Positions 9,211-18,235 of a stretch of DNA of 64,000 nucleotides are shown here, one piece after another (the stretch's first letter is position 1; the number at the start of each line of letters is the position of its first letter). This DNA is from Paraglaciecola arctica (GTDB lineage: Bacteria; Pseudomonadota; Gammaproteobacteria; Enterobacterales; Alteromonadaceae), in NCBI RefSeq assembly GCF_018861065.1, contig NZ_JAHKQO010000007.1:37074-101073 (forward strand), in the 5' to 3' direction. The notes beneath the pieces are model-generated. The model saw only the letters and a list, made by a program, of their open reading frames with translations. It was not told the origin of the DNA and ran no database searches. Made by a program: the position numbers and the translations under genes.

Positions 9211-9582
9211 TCATAAAGCAGCTAATTTTTGCAGTGCGGCTTTGCTAGAGTCGCTAACAAAGACTATGGCTTGGCTGTCAGAAAATATACTTTTTGTGAC
9301 ATTCTCCATGACATCACGTTCGTTCTCATTAACCGCGATCCCAATGTTTATTTTGCCTGATTGCTCTAACCCCATTTTTCCTAGCATAGTAATAGCAAGG
9401 GCATCTTCAGCTGTTATCGACACTCCGCTAATGTTGGTGTAGTCGATTAAGATTTTTTTATATTGATTAATCACGTCTTTATATTCATTGCTTTGAAACA
9501 TAAACATCAAATCTAGAGAATTGAGATTGCCTTCTATGGTGATGCAAGCCATGTTGTCTGTAATGGAAATGTCGTATTGCAT
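9211..9582 (-). CDS. STAS-domain-like protein
   Basis: A 123-residue cytoplasmic protein with no membrane segment. Its pattern resembles SpoIIAA/STAS folds: an opening beta strand pair (YDISITDNMACITIEGNL), a helix, a strand ILIDYTNISG where STAS proteins carry the D-S/T motif, and a helix with VNENERDVMENV. The start at 9582 (MQYDIS) is preferred to the longer frame to 9639 because GGAGAAAG sits just upstream and the extra residues are an odd Lys/Trp/Phe stretch. No kinase or phosphatase partner is adjacent. The family assignment is by fold pattern only. Confidence 0.6.
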   Translation of the reverse strand: MQYDISITDNMACITIEGNLNSLDLMFMFQSNEYKDVINQYKKILIDYTNISGVSITAEDALAITMLGKMGLEQSGKINIGIAVNENERDVMENVTKSIFSDSQAIVFVSDSSKAALQKLAAL

Positions 9583-9656
9583 TAATTTCTTTCTCCATTT
9601 TTTGAATCGAAGAATAAACCAAAACTTGAAGCCATGCACAATTATCTCAATCTGGA

Positions 9657-9680
9657 TTTGTGTTTGTGTTTGTGTTTGTG
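9657..9680. repeat. Hexanucleotide tandem repeat TTTGTG x4
   Basis: Four perfect copies of TTTGTG stand in a row followed by a partial TTG. The repeat lies about 75 bases upstream of the STAS-like gene start on the minus strand, where it reads CACAAA. Copy-number changes here would alter leader or promoter spacing, not a reading frame. Confidence 0.85.
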
Positions 9681-9709
9681 TTGAGTCAATTCACCTTGTT
9701 TTTACATCG

Positions 9710-9746
9710 TGCACCAACTTGATCCCATTTTTGTTGGTTGCACCAA
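9710..9746. promoter_or_regulatory. Candidate NtrC-binding region upstream of glnK
   Basis: TGCACCAA occurs at 9710-9717 and again inside GGTTGCACCAA at 9736-9746. GCACCAAC (9711-9718) and GTTGGTTGC (9733-9741) also form a near-perfect inverted repeat. NtrC sites in enterics are built from TGCACC/GGTGCA half-sites. The distance of about 100 bases to the sigma-54-like elements is normal for an enhancer. The assignment is by resemblance and by the identity of the downstream genes. Confidence 0.45.
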
Positions 9747-9816
9747 AGAAACGCAATTAAATGTAATAATTATCTGCTGTTGTCGTTTAACATATTGATT
9801 TTATTGTTAAAAAAAT

Positions 9817-9856
9817 TTGGCATAGGTCTTGTTGTAGTTCTGGCAATTACTTGCAA
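9817..9856 (+). promoter_or_regulatory. Candidate sigma-54 promoter(s) of glnK-amtB
   Basis: Two overlapping candidates for the -24/-12 pattern TGGCAC-N5-TTGCW are visible. TTGGCATAGGTCTTGTT (9817-9833) has correct spacing but GT instead of GC at -12. CTGGCAATTACTTGCAA (9840-9856) has good TGGCA and TTGCA blocks but is one base short in spacing. Nitrogen-limited sigma-54 control of glnK-amtB is well known in gammaproteobacteria; which copy is used here is not decided. Confidence 0.45.
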
Positions 9857-9869
9857 CACATAACAATAA

Positions 9870-10223
<354 letters not shown>

Positions 10224-10240
10224 AATTTAGGAGAGGAACC

Positions 10241-11491
10241 GTGGAAATTACTTTTGAATTGGGCTACGCCCTAGATACATTTTACTTTTTGATATGCGGC
10301 GCGCTAGTCATGTGGATGGCTGCTGGTTTTACTATGCTCGAAGCGGGTTTAGTTCGTGCTAAAAACACTACCGAGATTTTAACCAAAAACGTGGCTTTGT
10401 ATTCGATAGCTTGCATCATGTATATGGTGTGTGGTTATTCAATCATGTACGGCGGTGGTGATTTTACTTTATTCCTAAGTGGCATTACTGGTGATGGCGC
10501 AACTGGTGTAGCTGAAGACCCAGCGACTTACGCACCTGCAGCTGACTTCTTCTTCCAAGTTGTATTTGTTGCAACCGCTATGTCTATCGTTTCAGGCGCC
10601 GTTGCTGAACGTATGAAACTTTGGGCGTTCTTAGCCTTTACCGTTGTATTAACTGGTTTTATCTATCCAATGGAAGGTGCTTGGACTTGGGGGGGAGAAG
10701 CCGTTTTTGGTATGTACACTCTAGGTGACCTTGGATTCTCTGATTTTGCAGGCTCTGGTATCGTACATATGGCGGGTGCTGCAGCAGCTTTAGCTGGTGT
10801 GATTTTACTTGGCGCCCGTAAAGGTAAATATACTGCTGACGGTAAAGCCCATGCAATCCCTGGTGCGAATTTGCCTCTAGCAACATTAGGTACGTTCATT
10901 TTATGGATGGGTTGGTTTGGATTTAACGGTGGTTCAGTTCTTGCGACTGCAACTGTAGAAAGTGCAAATAGTGTAGCTGTAGTATTTATGAATACTAACG
11001 CCGCTGCTGCTGGTGGTTTAGTAGCTGCGCTTATCCTAGCCCGCATTTTATTCAAGAAAGCTGACTTAACTATGGCTTTAAATGGTGCTTTGGCTGGTCT
11101 AGTAGCAATTACTGCTGAACCTTCTACACCTACACCTTTACAAGCGACTTTGTTTGGCGCTTTAGGTGGCATATTAGTAGTATTTAGTATTATTGCTCTT
11201 GATAAAGCGAAGATTGATGATCCAGTTGGCGCTATCTCGGTTCACGGTGTAGTAGGTCTACTAGGTTTATTACTTGTTCCTGTTACCAACCCTGATGCAG
11301 CTACATTTGCTGGTCAGCTAATTGGTGCGGCGACTATCTTTGTTTGGGTATTTGTAACCAGCTTCATTGTTTGGGCAATTATCAAAGCAGTGATTGGAAT
11401 CCGTGTAACAGATGAAGAAGAGTTTGAAGGTGTTGATATGAGTGAGTGTGGTTTAGAAGCCTATCCAGACTTCACTACATCACGTTCATAG
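10241..11491 (+). CDS. amtB: Ammonium transporter AmtB
   Basis: An inner-membrane ammonium channel of 416 residues with about 11 hydrophobic segments. The twin pore histidines are in GSGIVHMAG and ISVHGVVG, and the conserved AERMKLW motif is present. There is no cleavable signal peptide: the protein begins directly near helix 1 (YALDTFYFLICGALV). The start is GTG with GGAGAGG just upstream. It lies 17 bases after glnK. The short C-terminal cytoplasmic tail (about 391-416) is where GlnK is expected to touch. A strong terminator follows. Confidence 0.96.
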   Translation: MEITFELGYALDTFYFLICGALVMWMAAGFTMLEAGLVRAKNTTEILTKNVALYSIACIMYMVCGYSIMYGGGDFTLFLSGITGDGATGVAEDPATYAPAADFFFQVVFVATAMSIVSGAVAERMKLWAFLAFTVVLTGFIYPMEGAWTWGGEAVFGMYTLGDLGFSDFAGSGIVHMAGAAAALAGVILLGARKGKYTADGKAHAIPGANLPLATLGTFILWMGWFGFNGGSVLATATVESANSVAVVFMNTNAAAAGGLVAALILARILFKKADLTMALNGALAGLVAITAEPSTPTPLQATLFGALGGILVVFSIIALDKAKIDDPVGAISVHGVVGLLGLLLVPVTNPDAATFAGQLIGAATIFVWVFVTSFIVWAIIKAVIGIRVTDEEEFEGVDMSECGLEAYPDFTTSRS

Positions 11492-11544
11492 TCAGATAAT
11501 TCAATGTGTTCTAAAACATGAGTTTTAGGATCTAGAAAGTTAAG

Positions 11545-11570
11545 GCCTCGCTAAATGCGGGGCTTTTTTT
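11545..11570 (+). terminator. Rho-independent terminator after amtB
   Basis: GCCTCGC and GCGGGGC form a 7-base stem (one G-U pair) with a TAAAT loop, followed by seven T. It lies about 55 bases past the amtB stop. Confidence 0.9.
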
Positions 11571-11691
11571 ATGGATTATCTAGCTGAGTCTCACAGCATA
11601 GAAGATAATTTATGCAAATTGTTTTTGGTTGTGCACTGCGCAGTTAAATCAGAGTATCCTTATCACACCCACAACTTTTAAATCTTAGCGA

Positions 11692-13383
11692 ATGAAAATT
11701 TCTATATTAATGAGTCTGTTGACTTTGGTTCTAACGAGTTTCTTTAGTTTTGCTTTTGACCGAATAACAGGGGAGTCGTTTTCTTCACGTTCAGAGGTAA
11801 TCGCTCAAAATGCTATGGTGGCCACAAGCCAGCCATTGGCCACACAAGTTGCTTTAGATATATTAAAACAAGGCGGTAATGCAGTAGATGCTGCTATTGC
11901 AGCCAATGCAATGTTAGGGCTTGTTGAACCCACCGGAAGCGGTATTGGGGGAGATTTATTTGCTATTGTTTGGGATGCAAAAACTCAGAAACTGTATGGT
12001 TTGAATGCCTCAGGGCGATCTCCAGCCTCGCTTACCCTAGAACACTTTGCATTGCAGGGACTAGAGCGTATTCCATCTTACGGACCTTTATCGGTATCTG
12101 TTCCTGGCGCGGTAGATGGTTGGTTTGAATTACATGCTAAATTCGGTAGTTTACCTATGAGTAGTATTCTTTCCCCCAGTATTGAATACGCAAAAAAGGG
12201 TTTTCCAGTTAGCGAATTAATCGCTTATTACTTACAACAAAGTGTGCCTAAGCTCAGCGAATTTTCAGGTTTTAAAGAAACCTATATGCCCAATGGCAAG
12301 GTACCCGCTAAGGGGCAAATATTTCATAATAAGGGATTAGCCGTTACTTATGAAAAAATAGCCACTGGTGGTCGTGACGTTTTTTACAAAGGTGATATTG
12401 CCCGTTCAATTGCAGCCTACATGAAAGAACAAGGTGGCTTTTTGAGTTACGAAGATTTGGCCAATCATACCTCTGAGTGGGTTGAGCCTGTTTCTACCAA
12501 TTATAAGGGCTATGATGTGTGGGAATTACCCCCTAATGGTCAGGGGATAGCCGCATTACAGATTTTGAATCTGCTCGAACAATTTGATATTGAAGGCATG
12601 GGATTTGGTTCACAGCAATATGTGCATACATTTATTGAAGCAAAGAAGCTGGCGTTTGCAGACCGGGCCAAATATTACGCTGACCCAACCTTCAATAATA
12701 TTCCCGTCGATTGGTTAATCTCAAAACAATATGCGCAACAGCGCAGTAAGTTAATTGACCAAGGGCAAGTCGCTAAACGAATCGATGCTGGGATAGATCA
12801 TGGTGATACCATTTATCTCACCACGGCTGATAAAGAGGGAAATATGGTGTCTCTTATTCAAAGTAACTATCGTGGAATGGGCTCAGGTATGACCCCTACA
12901 GGTCTAGGTTTTATGCTGCAAGACAGAGGTGAGTTGTTTAGTTTGCAATCAGAACATTTTAACGTTTATGCTCCTAACAAACGCCCATTTCATACTATTA
13001 TCCCTGCATTTATTACCCGTAATGGTCAGCCTTGGGTAAGTTTTGGTGTAATGGGCGGTAGTGCGCAACCACAAATGCATGCGCAAATAGTAGTGAATCT
13101 AATTGATTTTGGAATGAATTTACAAGAAGCCGGTGATGCGCCTCGTATGTTACATTTTGGCTCAAGTCAACCTACTGGGAAGATTATGACTGACGGAGGT
13201 TATGTTAGTTTAGAGTCGGGATACGAACCTAAAGTAAAAAGGGAGTTACTTAAGAAAGGGCACATACTGCGCGATAGTGTTGGTGCCTATGGTGGATATC
13301 AAGCTATTATGCGCGATCCCAAAACTGGAGTGTATTACGGAGCGTCTGAGAGTCGTAAAGACGGTCAAGCAGCGGGGTATTAG
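11692..13383 (+). CDS. ggt: Gamma-glutamyltransferase
   Basis: A periplasmic N-terminal nucleophile hydrolase that cleaves or transfers the gamma-glutamyl group of glutathione. The 563 residues start with a signal peptide (about 1-22). The large subunit is rich in family motifs (GGNAVDAAIAAN, EPTGSGIGGD). Autocleavage should occur before Thr373 (HGDTIYL), which becomes the catalytic nucleophile of the small subunit; the oxyanion-loop motif appears as VMGGSAQPQ. Length fits the GGT family. It is probably monocistronic: a terminator lies before it and a 113-base gap after it. A 10-base palindrome (ACTGCGCAGT, 11635-11644) lies 48 bases upstream of the ATG. Confidence 0.93.
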   Translation: MKISILMSLLTLVLTSFFSFAFDRITGESFSSRSEVIAQNAMVATSQPLATQVALDILKQGGNAVDAAIAANAMLGLVEPTGSGIGGDLFAIVWDAKTQKLYGLNASGRSPASLTLEHFALQGLERIPSYGPLSVSVPGAVDGWFELHAKFGSLPMSSILSPSIEYAKKGFPVSELIAYYLQQSVPKLSEFSGFKETYMPNGKVPAKGQIFHNKGLAVTYEKIATGGRDVFYKGDIARSIAAYMKEQGGFLSYEDLANHTSEWVEPVSTNYKGYDVWELPPNGQGIAALQILNLLEQFDIEGMGFGSQQYVHTFIEAKKLAFADRAKYYADPTFNNIPVDWLISKQYAQQRSKLIDQGQVAKRIDAGIDHGDTIYLTTADKEGNMVSLIQSNYRGMGSGMTPTGLGFMLQDRGELFSLQSEHFNVYAPNKRPFHTIIPAFITRNGQPWVSFGVMGGSAQPQMHAQIVVNLIDFGMNLQEAGDAPRMLHFGSSQPTGKIMTDGGYVSLESGYEPKVKRELLKKGHILRDSVGAYGGYQAIMRDPKTGVYYGASESRKDGQAAGY

Positions 13384-13496
13384 TGATACCTAAGTAGGAC
13401 GGTAAGAAAATAGGGTTGTCATCGCGTTTTGTTTTAAATACTTGGTTTCAATACTCTTTGTTGATTTTGAAATCTTCAACTGGGGAATGTTAAATA

Positions 13497-14372
13497 ATGA
13501 GAATATTATTATTCTTGGGAACTAATATTGCTGTGATGGCTTTGTTAGGACTCGTGTTTAGTCTATTTGGGATTCAAAGCTTATTGGCTGACAATGGCGT
13601 AGATCTGAATCTTAACGCTTTGTTGGTGTATGCGGCAATAATAGGTTTCAGTGGTGCATTCATCTCATTATTTTTATCTAAGTTTTTAGCTAAGCGCAGC
13701 ATGAAAGTGCATGTCATAGTCAACGCACAAAACCCAACTGAACGGTGGTTAGTCGACACAGTGCAACGTATGGCGAAACAAGCTGGGATTGGCATGCCAG
13801 AAGTGGGTGTTTTTTCGCATTCTTCACCTAACGCATTTGCTACTGGTTGGAATAAAAATAATGCCTTAGTAGCCGTGAGTAGCGGACTGTTAGATGTTAT
13901 GCCTAAAAATGAAGTAGAAGCCGTACTTGCTCATGAAGTGAGTCATGTGGCAAATGGCGATATGGTAACCATGACGCTTATTCAAGGTGTAGTGAATACT
14001 TTTGTGGTTTTTTTATCACGAATTATTGGTCATGTTGTTGACCGAGTAGTGTTTAAAGTTGAGCGAGGACATGGTCCGGCTTTTTGGATTGTTTCTATTA
14101 TTGCTGAGATAGTACTTGGGCTGTTTGCGACTATGATCGTTATGTGGTTTTCGAGATACCGAGAATTTAAAGCTGACGCTGGTGGAGCAAAGTTAGCTGG
14201 CCAAAATAATATGATTGCTGCTTTGCAGCGTTTGAGAAGTCTTAGTGGTGCTCCAAAATTACCTGATGAAATGGCCGCGTTGGCTATTAATGCAGGCAAG
14301 GTGCAAGCGGTTTTTTCTAGTCACCCCCCGTTAGAATCGCGTATCAAAGCCTTACATAATTTGAGGCGTTAG
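13497..14372 (+). CDS. htpX: Membrane zinc protease HtpX
   Basis: A 291-residue M48 family inner-membrane metalloprotease that degrades damaged membrane proteins alongside FtsH. The zinc site is HEVSH in VLAHEVSHVANGD, with the third ligand Glu expected in FSRYREFKADAGG. Two hydrophobic segments lie at the N-terminus (about 4-24 and 35-58) and two in the middle (about 155-175 and 192-215), as in E. coli HtpX. GGGG lies about 10 bases before the ATG. It is followed after 4 bases by the peroxidase gene, so the two are likely co-transcribed. Confidence 0.95.
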   Translation: MRILLFLGTNIAVMALLGLVFSLFGIQSLLADNGVDLNLNALLVYAAIIGFSGAFISLFLSKFLAKRSMKVHVIVNAQNPTERWLVDTVQRMAKQAGIGMPEVGVFSHSSPNAFATGWNKNNALVAVSSGLLDVMPKNEVEAVLAHEVSHVANGDMVTMTLIQGVVNTFVVFLSRIIGHVVDRVVFKVERGHGPAFWIVSIIAEIVLGLFATMIVMWFSRYREFKADAGGAKLAGQNNMIAALQRLRSLSGAPKLPDEMAALAINAGKVQAVFSSHPPLESRIKALHNLRR

Positions 14373-14376
14373 AATT

Positions 14377-15300
14377 ATGGCTCAGGCTCAAAAAGGCATC
14401 TGCGCAGAACCCAATCTGCATGCTTTGTATCTAACCTTTACCGTTGTTGACGATGATACTCAGGCTATGCGTACTAAATTAGCACGTATTCTGGACTTGT
14501 TTACTCATTTTGATGAGGAATATTATGAGGCGATGGTCTCGGGTGTTGTGGCGATCGGTACCGAGTATTGGTATGAACTTTATCCAGATATTATCCCGCA
14601 GGAATTAGCTCCGTTTCCAGCCATGAATTGTGACGATCGCAGTGCCCCTAATTCTCCAGGGGATCTGTTTATTCAAGTTAAAGCTGACCGCATTGATATA
14701 TGCCATGCCATAGGTATAGAAATTATGCAGTTGTTAAAGCCTCACGTTGACTTGTATGAAGAAGTGCGTGGTTTTCGGTATCTAGATGGTCGAGACTTAA
14801 CTGGATTCGTGGAAGGTACAGAAAACCCTCGTGGCATGCATAAATTTGATGTGGCGTTAGTGGGTGATAATGATCCTGACTTTGCTGGAGGGAGTTATAT
14901 TCATGTGCAGCGCTACCGTCATAATATGACAAAATGGCAACTACTGCCTACCAGTAGTCAAGAAGACATAATTGGTAGGTCTAAGACGGATAACGTTGAA
15001 ATTGTGAGTGACAAAAAGGCTTCTTTTGCACATACAAAACGTACTAATTTAAAAGATGACAAGAGTAAAAGCATAGAAATGCTCAGACAAAGCATGCCAT
15101 ATGGCGACATGTCGATTCAGGGATTATATTTTGTTTCATGTGCTAATAGCCCTGAGCCTTTTAAAAAGATGCTCAAAAGTATGATTTTTGGCGATGAAGA
15201 GGGATCTTACGATAAGTTACTCGATTTCACGATTGCCGAAACGGGTGGAGCATTTTTTGCTCCATCTGTTACTTTTATCAAACGACAAGCTAAACATTAG
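14377..15300 (+). CDS. Dye-decolourising (DyP) type haem peroxidase
   Basis: A YfeX-like DyP peroxidase of 307 residues with no signal peptide, so cytoplasmic. Family marks are the distal-loop motif GFVEGTENP (143-151), the proximal haem-ligand His in GGSYIHVQRYRHN and the downstream GRSKTDN segment that precedes the distal Arg region. The usual distal-loop Asp of the GxxDG motif is Glu here (Glu146), a conservative change at a residue that assists peroxide heterolysis. It lies 4 bases after htpX and 9 bases before the GFA protein, a probable three-gene unit. The natural substrate is unknown. Confidence 0.9.
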   Translation: MAQAQKGICAEPNLHALYLTFTVVDDDTQAMRTKLARILDLFTHFDEEYYEAMVSGVVAIGTEYWYELYPDIIPQELAPFPAMNCDDRSAPNSPGDLFIQVKADRIDICHAIGIEIMQLLKPHVDLYEEVRGFRYLDGRDLTGFVEGTENPRGMHKFDVALVGDNDPDFAGGSYIHVQRYRHNMTKWQLLPTSSQEDIIGRSKTDNVEIVSDKKASFAHTKRTNLKDDKSKSIEMLRQSMPYGDMSIQGLYFVSCANSPEPFKKMLKSMIFGDEEGSYDKLLDFTIAETGGAFFAPSVTFIKRQAKH

Positions 15301-15309
15301 GCTTCGTTT

Positions 15310-15729
15310 ATGTATCAACACACTGGGAAATGTGATTGTGGAAATGTCACGATTCAATTTTCTAGTCCTAAGAGTTTATCTAGTTATAACGCGAGAATCT
15401 GTGACTGTGTTTATTGTATGTCACGTGGAATTGAATATTTATCAGATCCCGATGCGAAGATTCGCTTCATGTCTAAAACCCCACTTAAGCATCAAAAACA
15501 AGGCTCACAACAAGCAAGTTTCTTGCTATGTTCAAAATGCCAAACAGTTATCGGTGTTTATTATATTGATACAGAGGTTTGTGTAGGATCCCTAAACGCG
15601 AAATTATTAGATAAATTTCATCAAGTACAGCAAAGATTAGTGGTTTCACCCAAACGTCTAAACAAAACCGAAAAGGTAAAAAGGTGGCGTCAATTATGGT
15701 CGCAACTCCAAATTGTCATAACAGAATAA
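15310..15729 (+). CDS. GFA-family zinc protein
   Basis: A 139-residue protein of the glutathione-dependent formaldehyde-activating (GFA/CENP-V) fold. Zinc-ligand cysteines are in the expected order: CDCG (9-12 region), CDCVYC and CSKC. Despite the family name, most members have no proven link to formaldehyde, and none is claimed here. It starts 9 bases after the DyP gene, ends 19 bases from the convergent cyclase gene, and is the last gene of the htpX run. Confidence 0.8.
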   Translation: MYQHTGKCDCGNVTIQFSSPKSLSSYNARICDCVYCMSRGIEYLSDPDAKIRFMSKTPLKHQKQGSQQASFLLCSKCQTVIGVYYIDTEVCVGSLNAKLLDKFHQVQQRLVVSPKRLNKTEKVKRWRQLWSQLQIVITE

Positions 15730-15748
15730 GTCTTTGTCAAACAAGCAA

Positions 15749-16840
15749 CTATTCTAATAATATTGACCCATCCCAATCTTGCGCTAACTCAGTGGTTTTT
15801 AATTTAGCACATTGCTCCAAGTGATGAATCGCCAGAGTGTCTTCAGGGTAAATATCCAAAGCGTCTTGAAAATGGCTGATCGCCTGTTGCCAGTCTTGTT
15901 GTTTTCGACAAGCCAAACCCTGTTCTATTAACGAGGCGTTGGCGAGTTTCAGTTTTTTTACCGCGCTGTTTTGATGATCGATTATTTCATAGACTTCTAT
16001 TGAGGCTTTTCTGCCTTTGACTCTGACCCAGTCTAATAAACGGTATTCAAATAGACCTTTAGCAGCGGCCTGCTGCAGCGCTTGGGCGCTGATGACTATG
16101 TCAGTGTTGTATTTTGGAGCAAGCCCTTCAAGTCGATAAGCGATGTTAACACTGTCGCCTATCACGGTAGTGTCCATTCTGTCGTCTGAACCCACAGTGC
16201 CAATAATCACAGGTCCAAAATGGATACCAATTCCAATATTCACCGCAGAATAATTACAGTTGGCTCTATGTTCGTTATACAGGTTAATCGCATCGCGTAA
16301 ACCAAGAGCGGCTCGGATGGCGTCTTGGGCTTTGTCGGTATTGTTACCACTTGGCCTATCGAACAATGCCATGACGGCATCACCAATAAACTTGTCGATA
16401 AATCCTTTATTATTATGAATAGGCTCGTTCATTCGTAAAAAGTAGGAATTTAAAAAGTTCATCAATTCCTGCGGACTCATTTGTTCAGATAAACTCGTAA
16501 AGCCGCGAATGTCTGTAAATAAAATTGCTAGTTCATCTTCATCTGCACGGCCAAGTTCTAGTGTTTCTGAGCCATGTTTAGCAAAGTGATCAACAAATTG
16601 TTTAGGTACAAACTTACGAAACGTTTGATTTAAACGCATCGCTTCGTCTGCTTTGTCCTTATACTGTTGCAGGGCTTGAGTATTGTGTGATTGATGTTCA
16701 CTAGGCTGGGAGCTTTGAATAGGAGATAAATGACTACTTAAACGCGCTGTTTTTTTAAGAAGCATGATTAGCACTATTGAAAATAGTGCAATAATAGCTA
16801 ATAAAAACAGCGGTAAAGGTTGTAATACTTGTTCAAGCAT
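15749..16840 (-). CDS. Class III adenylate/guanylate cyclase with C-terminal TPR
   Basis: A 363-residue protein with an N-terminal membrane helix (LPLFLLAIIALFSIVLIMLL, about 8-28) and a linker. The class III cyclase homology domain (about 90-275) has metal Asp residues in FTDIRGFTS and IGDAVMALF, substrate-base Lys in DKFIGD and Asp in VIGDSVNIAYRLE, which favour ATP. The C-terminus (about 300-350) reads like one or two TPR units (QQDWQQAISHFQDALDIYPED). The likely product is cAMP, made at the inner face of the membrane. It follows hemL by 54 bases on the same strand; no functional link is obvious. Confidence 0.85.
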   Translation of the reverse strand: MLEQVLQPLPLFLLAIIALFSIVLIMLLKKTARLSSHLSPIQSSQPSEHQSHNTQALQQYKDKADEAMRLNQTFRKFVPKQFVDHFAKHGSETLELGRADEDELAILFTDIRGFTSLSEQMSPQELMNFLNSYFLRMNEPIHNNKGFIDKFIGDAVMALFDRPSGNNTDKAQDAIRAALGLRDAINLYNEHRANCNYSAVNIGIGIHFGPVIIGTVGSDDRMDTTVIGDSVNIAYRLEGLAPKYNTDIVISAQALQQAAAKGLFEYRLLDWVRVKGRKASIEVYEIIDHQNSAVKKLKLANASLIEQGLACRKQQDWQQAISHFQDALDIYPEDTLAIHHLEQCAKLKTTELAQDWDGSILLE

Positions 16841-16894
16841 TAGGTGTCATTTATCTCTCTATTAACATCGATATGTTAGCCGTTCTACAATTGG

Positions 16895-18190
16895 TTATTT
16901 ACTATTGGCTGCAACATCCGCTAAAACTTTATCGGCTATTGCCAAAGTCTGCGCCACAATTTCGTCATCGTGTGCCGCGGATACAAAACCAGCCTCATAG
17001 GAAGCGGGTGCTAAGTAAACACCATTGTCTAACATACCATGATAGAAATGGTTAAACTGTGCTGTATTGCAGTTAATGGCTTGTTGGTAGTTGGTCACTT
17101 GTTCTACTTCAGTAAAAAACAGCCCAAACATGCTGCCTGCGTAGTTAACAGACATCGCAATACCGTGTTTGTTCGCTAGTTTCTTAAAACCTTCAGCTAA
17201 AGTTTGAGTGGTTTGGGTAAGTTGTGCATACAAACCTTCTTTTTGAATTTCTTCTAAAGAAGCCAAGCCTGCAGCCATTGCTACTGGATTACCCGATAGA
17301 GTACCCGCTTGATAGACAGGCCCGTCAGGGGAAATATGCCTCATTATTTCGGTTTTACCACCAAAAGCGCCAACTGGCATACCACCACCTATTACTTTTC
17401 CTAAACAAGTAAGGTCTGGTTTGATATTGTATTTTTCTTGGGCTCCGCCCCTTGCTACTCGGAAGCCTGTCATCACTTCATCAAAAATCAGTATGGCACC
17501 GTATTGATCACAGATATCTCTAAGACCTTCTAGAAAACCATCAACAGGAGGAATGCAATTCATATTACCGGCGACTGGTTCAACAATAATGCAGGCTATT
17601 TCTTCAGGATATTGTTGAAATGCATTCTTAACTGAATCTAGATTATTGTATTCCATGGTTAAGGTGTGTTTGGCAAAATCTGCAGGAATACCCGGGGAAC
17701 TGGGCACTCCGAAGGTTAAAGCTCCAGATCCCGCTTTGACTAGCAATGCATCGGCATGGCCGTGATAACAACCTTCAAATTTTAAAATTTTATCGCGATT
17801 AGTGAAGCCTCGAGCCAAACGAATCGCACTCATGGTCGCTTCAGTGCCTGAATTGACCATACGTAACACTTCCATCGAAGGTACCAATTGGCTAACTTTT
17901 TCAGCCATGATGACTTCCGTTTCAGTGGGCGCTCCAAAACTTAAGCCATTCGCTGCTGCATCAATTACAGCTTGACGAATTTTAGGGTTGTTATGACCCA
18001 ATACCATGGGCCCCCATGATTGTACGTAGTCGATATAACGTTTGCCGTCTACATCAAAAATATAAGGTCCGTCGGCCTTACTGATAAATGGAGGCGTACC
18101 GCCTACTGCTTTAAAGGCTCTAACAGGGGAATTAACGCCACCTGGGATATGTTGCTTAGCGCGGGCGAAAAGACTTTCTGATTTTTGCAT
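16895..18190 (-). CDS. hemL: Glutamate-1-semialdehyde 2,1-aminomutase
   Basis: HemL converts glutamate-1-semialdehyde to 5-aminolevulinate, the first committed tetrapyrrole precursor in the C5 pathway. The 431-residue protein is of normal length. Lys265 in [13 protein letters not shown] is the PLP-binding lysine, the same number as in E. coli. Other family motifs present are [24 protein letters not shown] and [10 protein letters not shown]. It is cytoplasmic and PLP-dependent. It lies between pyrB (45 bases upstream) and the cyclase gene on the minus strand. Confidence 0.97.
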   Translation of the reverse strand: MQKSESLFARAKQHIPGGVNSPVRAFKAVGGTPPFISKADGPYIFDVDGKRYIDYVQSWGPMVLGHNNPKIRQAVIDAAANGLSFGAPTETEVIMAEKVSQLVPSMEVLRMVNSGTEATMSAIRLARGFTNRDKILKFEGCYHGHADALLVKAGSGALTFGVPSSPGIPADFAKHTLTMEYNNLDSVKNAFQQYPEEIACIIVEPVAGNMNCIPPVDGFLEGLRDICDQYGAILIFDEVMTGFRVARGGAQEKYNIKPDLTCLGKVIGGGMPVGAFGGKTEIMRHISPDGPVYQAGTLSGNPVAMAAGLASLEEIQKEGLYAQLTQTTQTLAEGFKKLANKHGIAMSVNYAGSMFGLFFTEVEQVTNYQQAINCNTAQFNHFYHGMLDNGVYLAPASYEAGFVSAAHDDEIVAQTLAIADKVLADVAANSK

Positions 18191-18235
18191 AGTGACTTCT
18201 TTTATTAGTTAATTTTTTTGCTGAAAATTTAATCG

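Noticed and set aside
9170..9216. Strong SD-like AGAGGAGG on the plus strand followed by TTG and an 11-codon frame ending in TAA.
   Set aside because: The frame is tiny, uses TTG and overlaps the 3' end of the STAS-like gene on the other strand. There is no family evidence, so I treat it as chance or as a relic.
10663..11172. 169-residue minus-strand frame inside amtB.
   Set aside because: It is the antisense reading of a highly conserved gene; the Ala/Pro-rich translation follows from amtB codon use.
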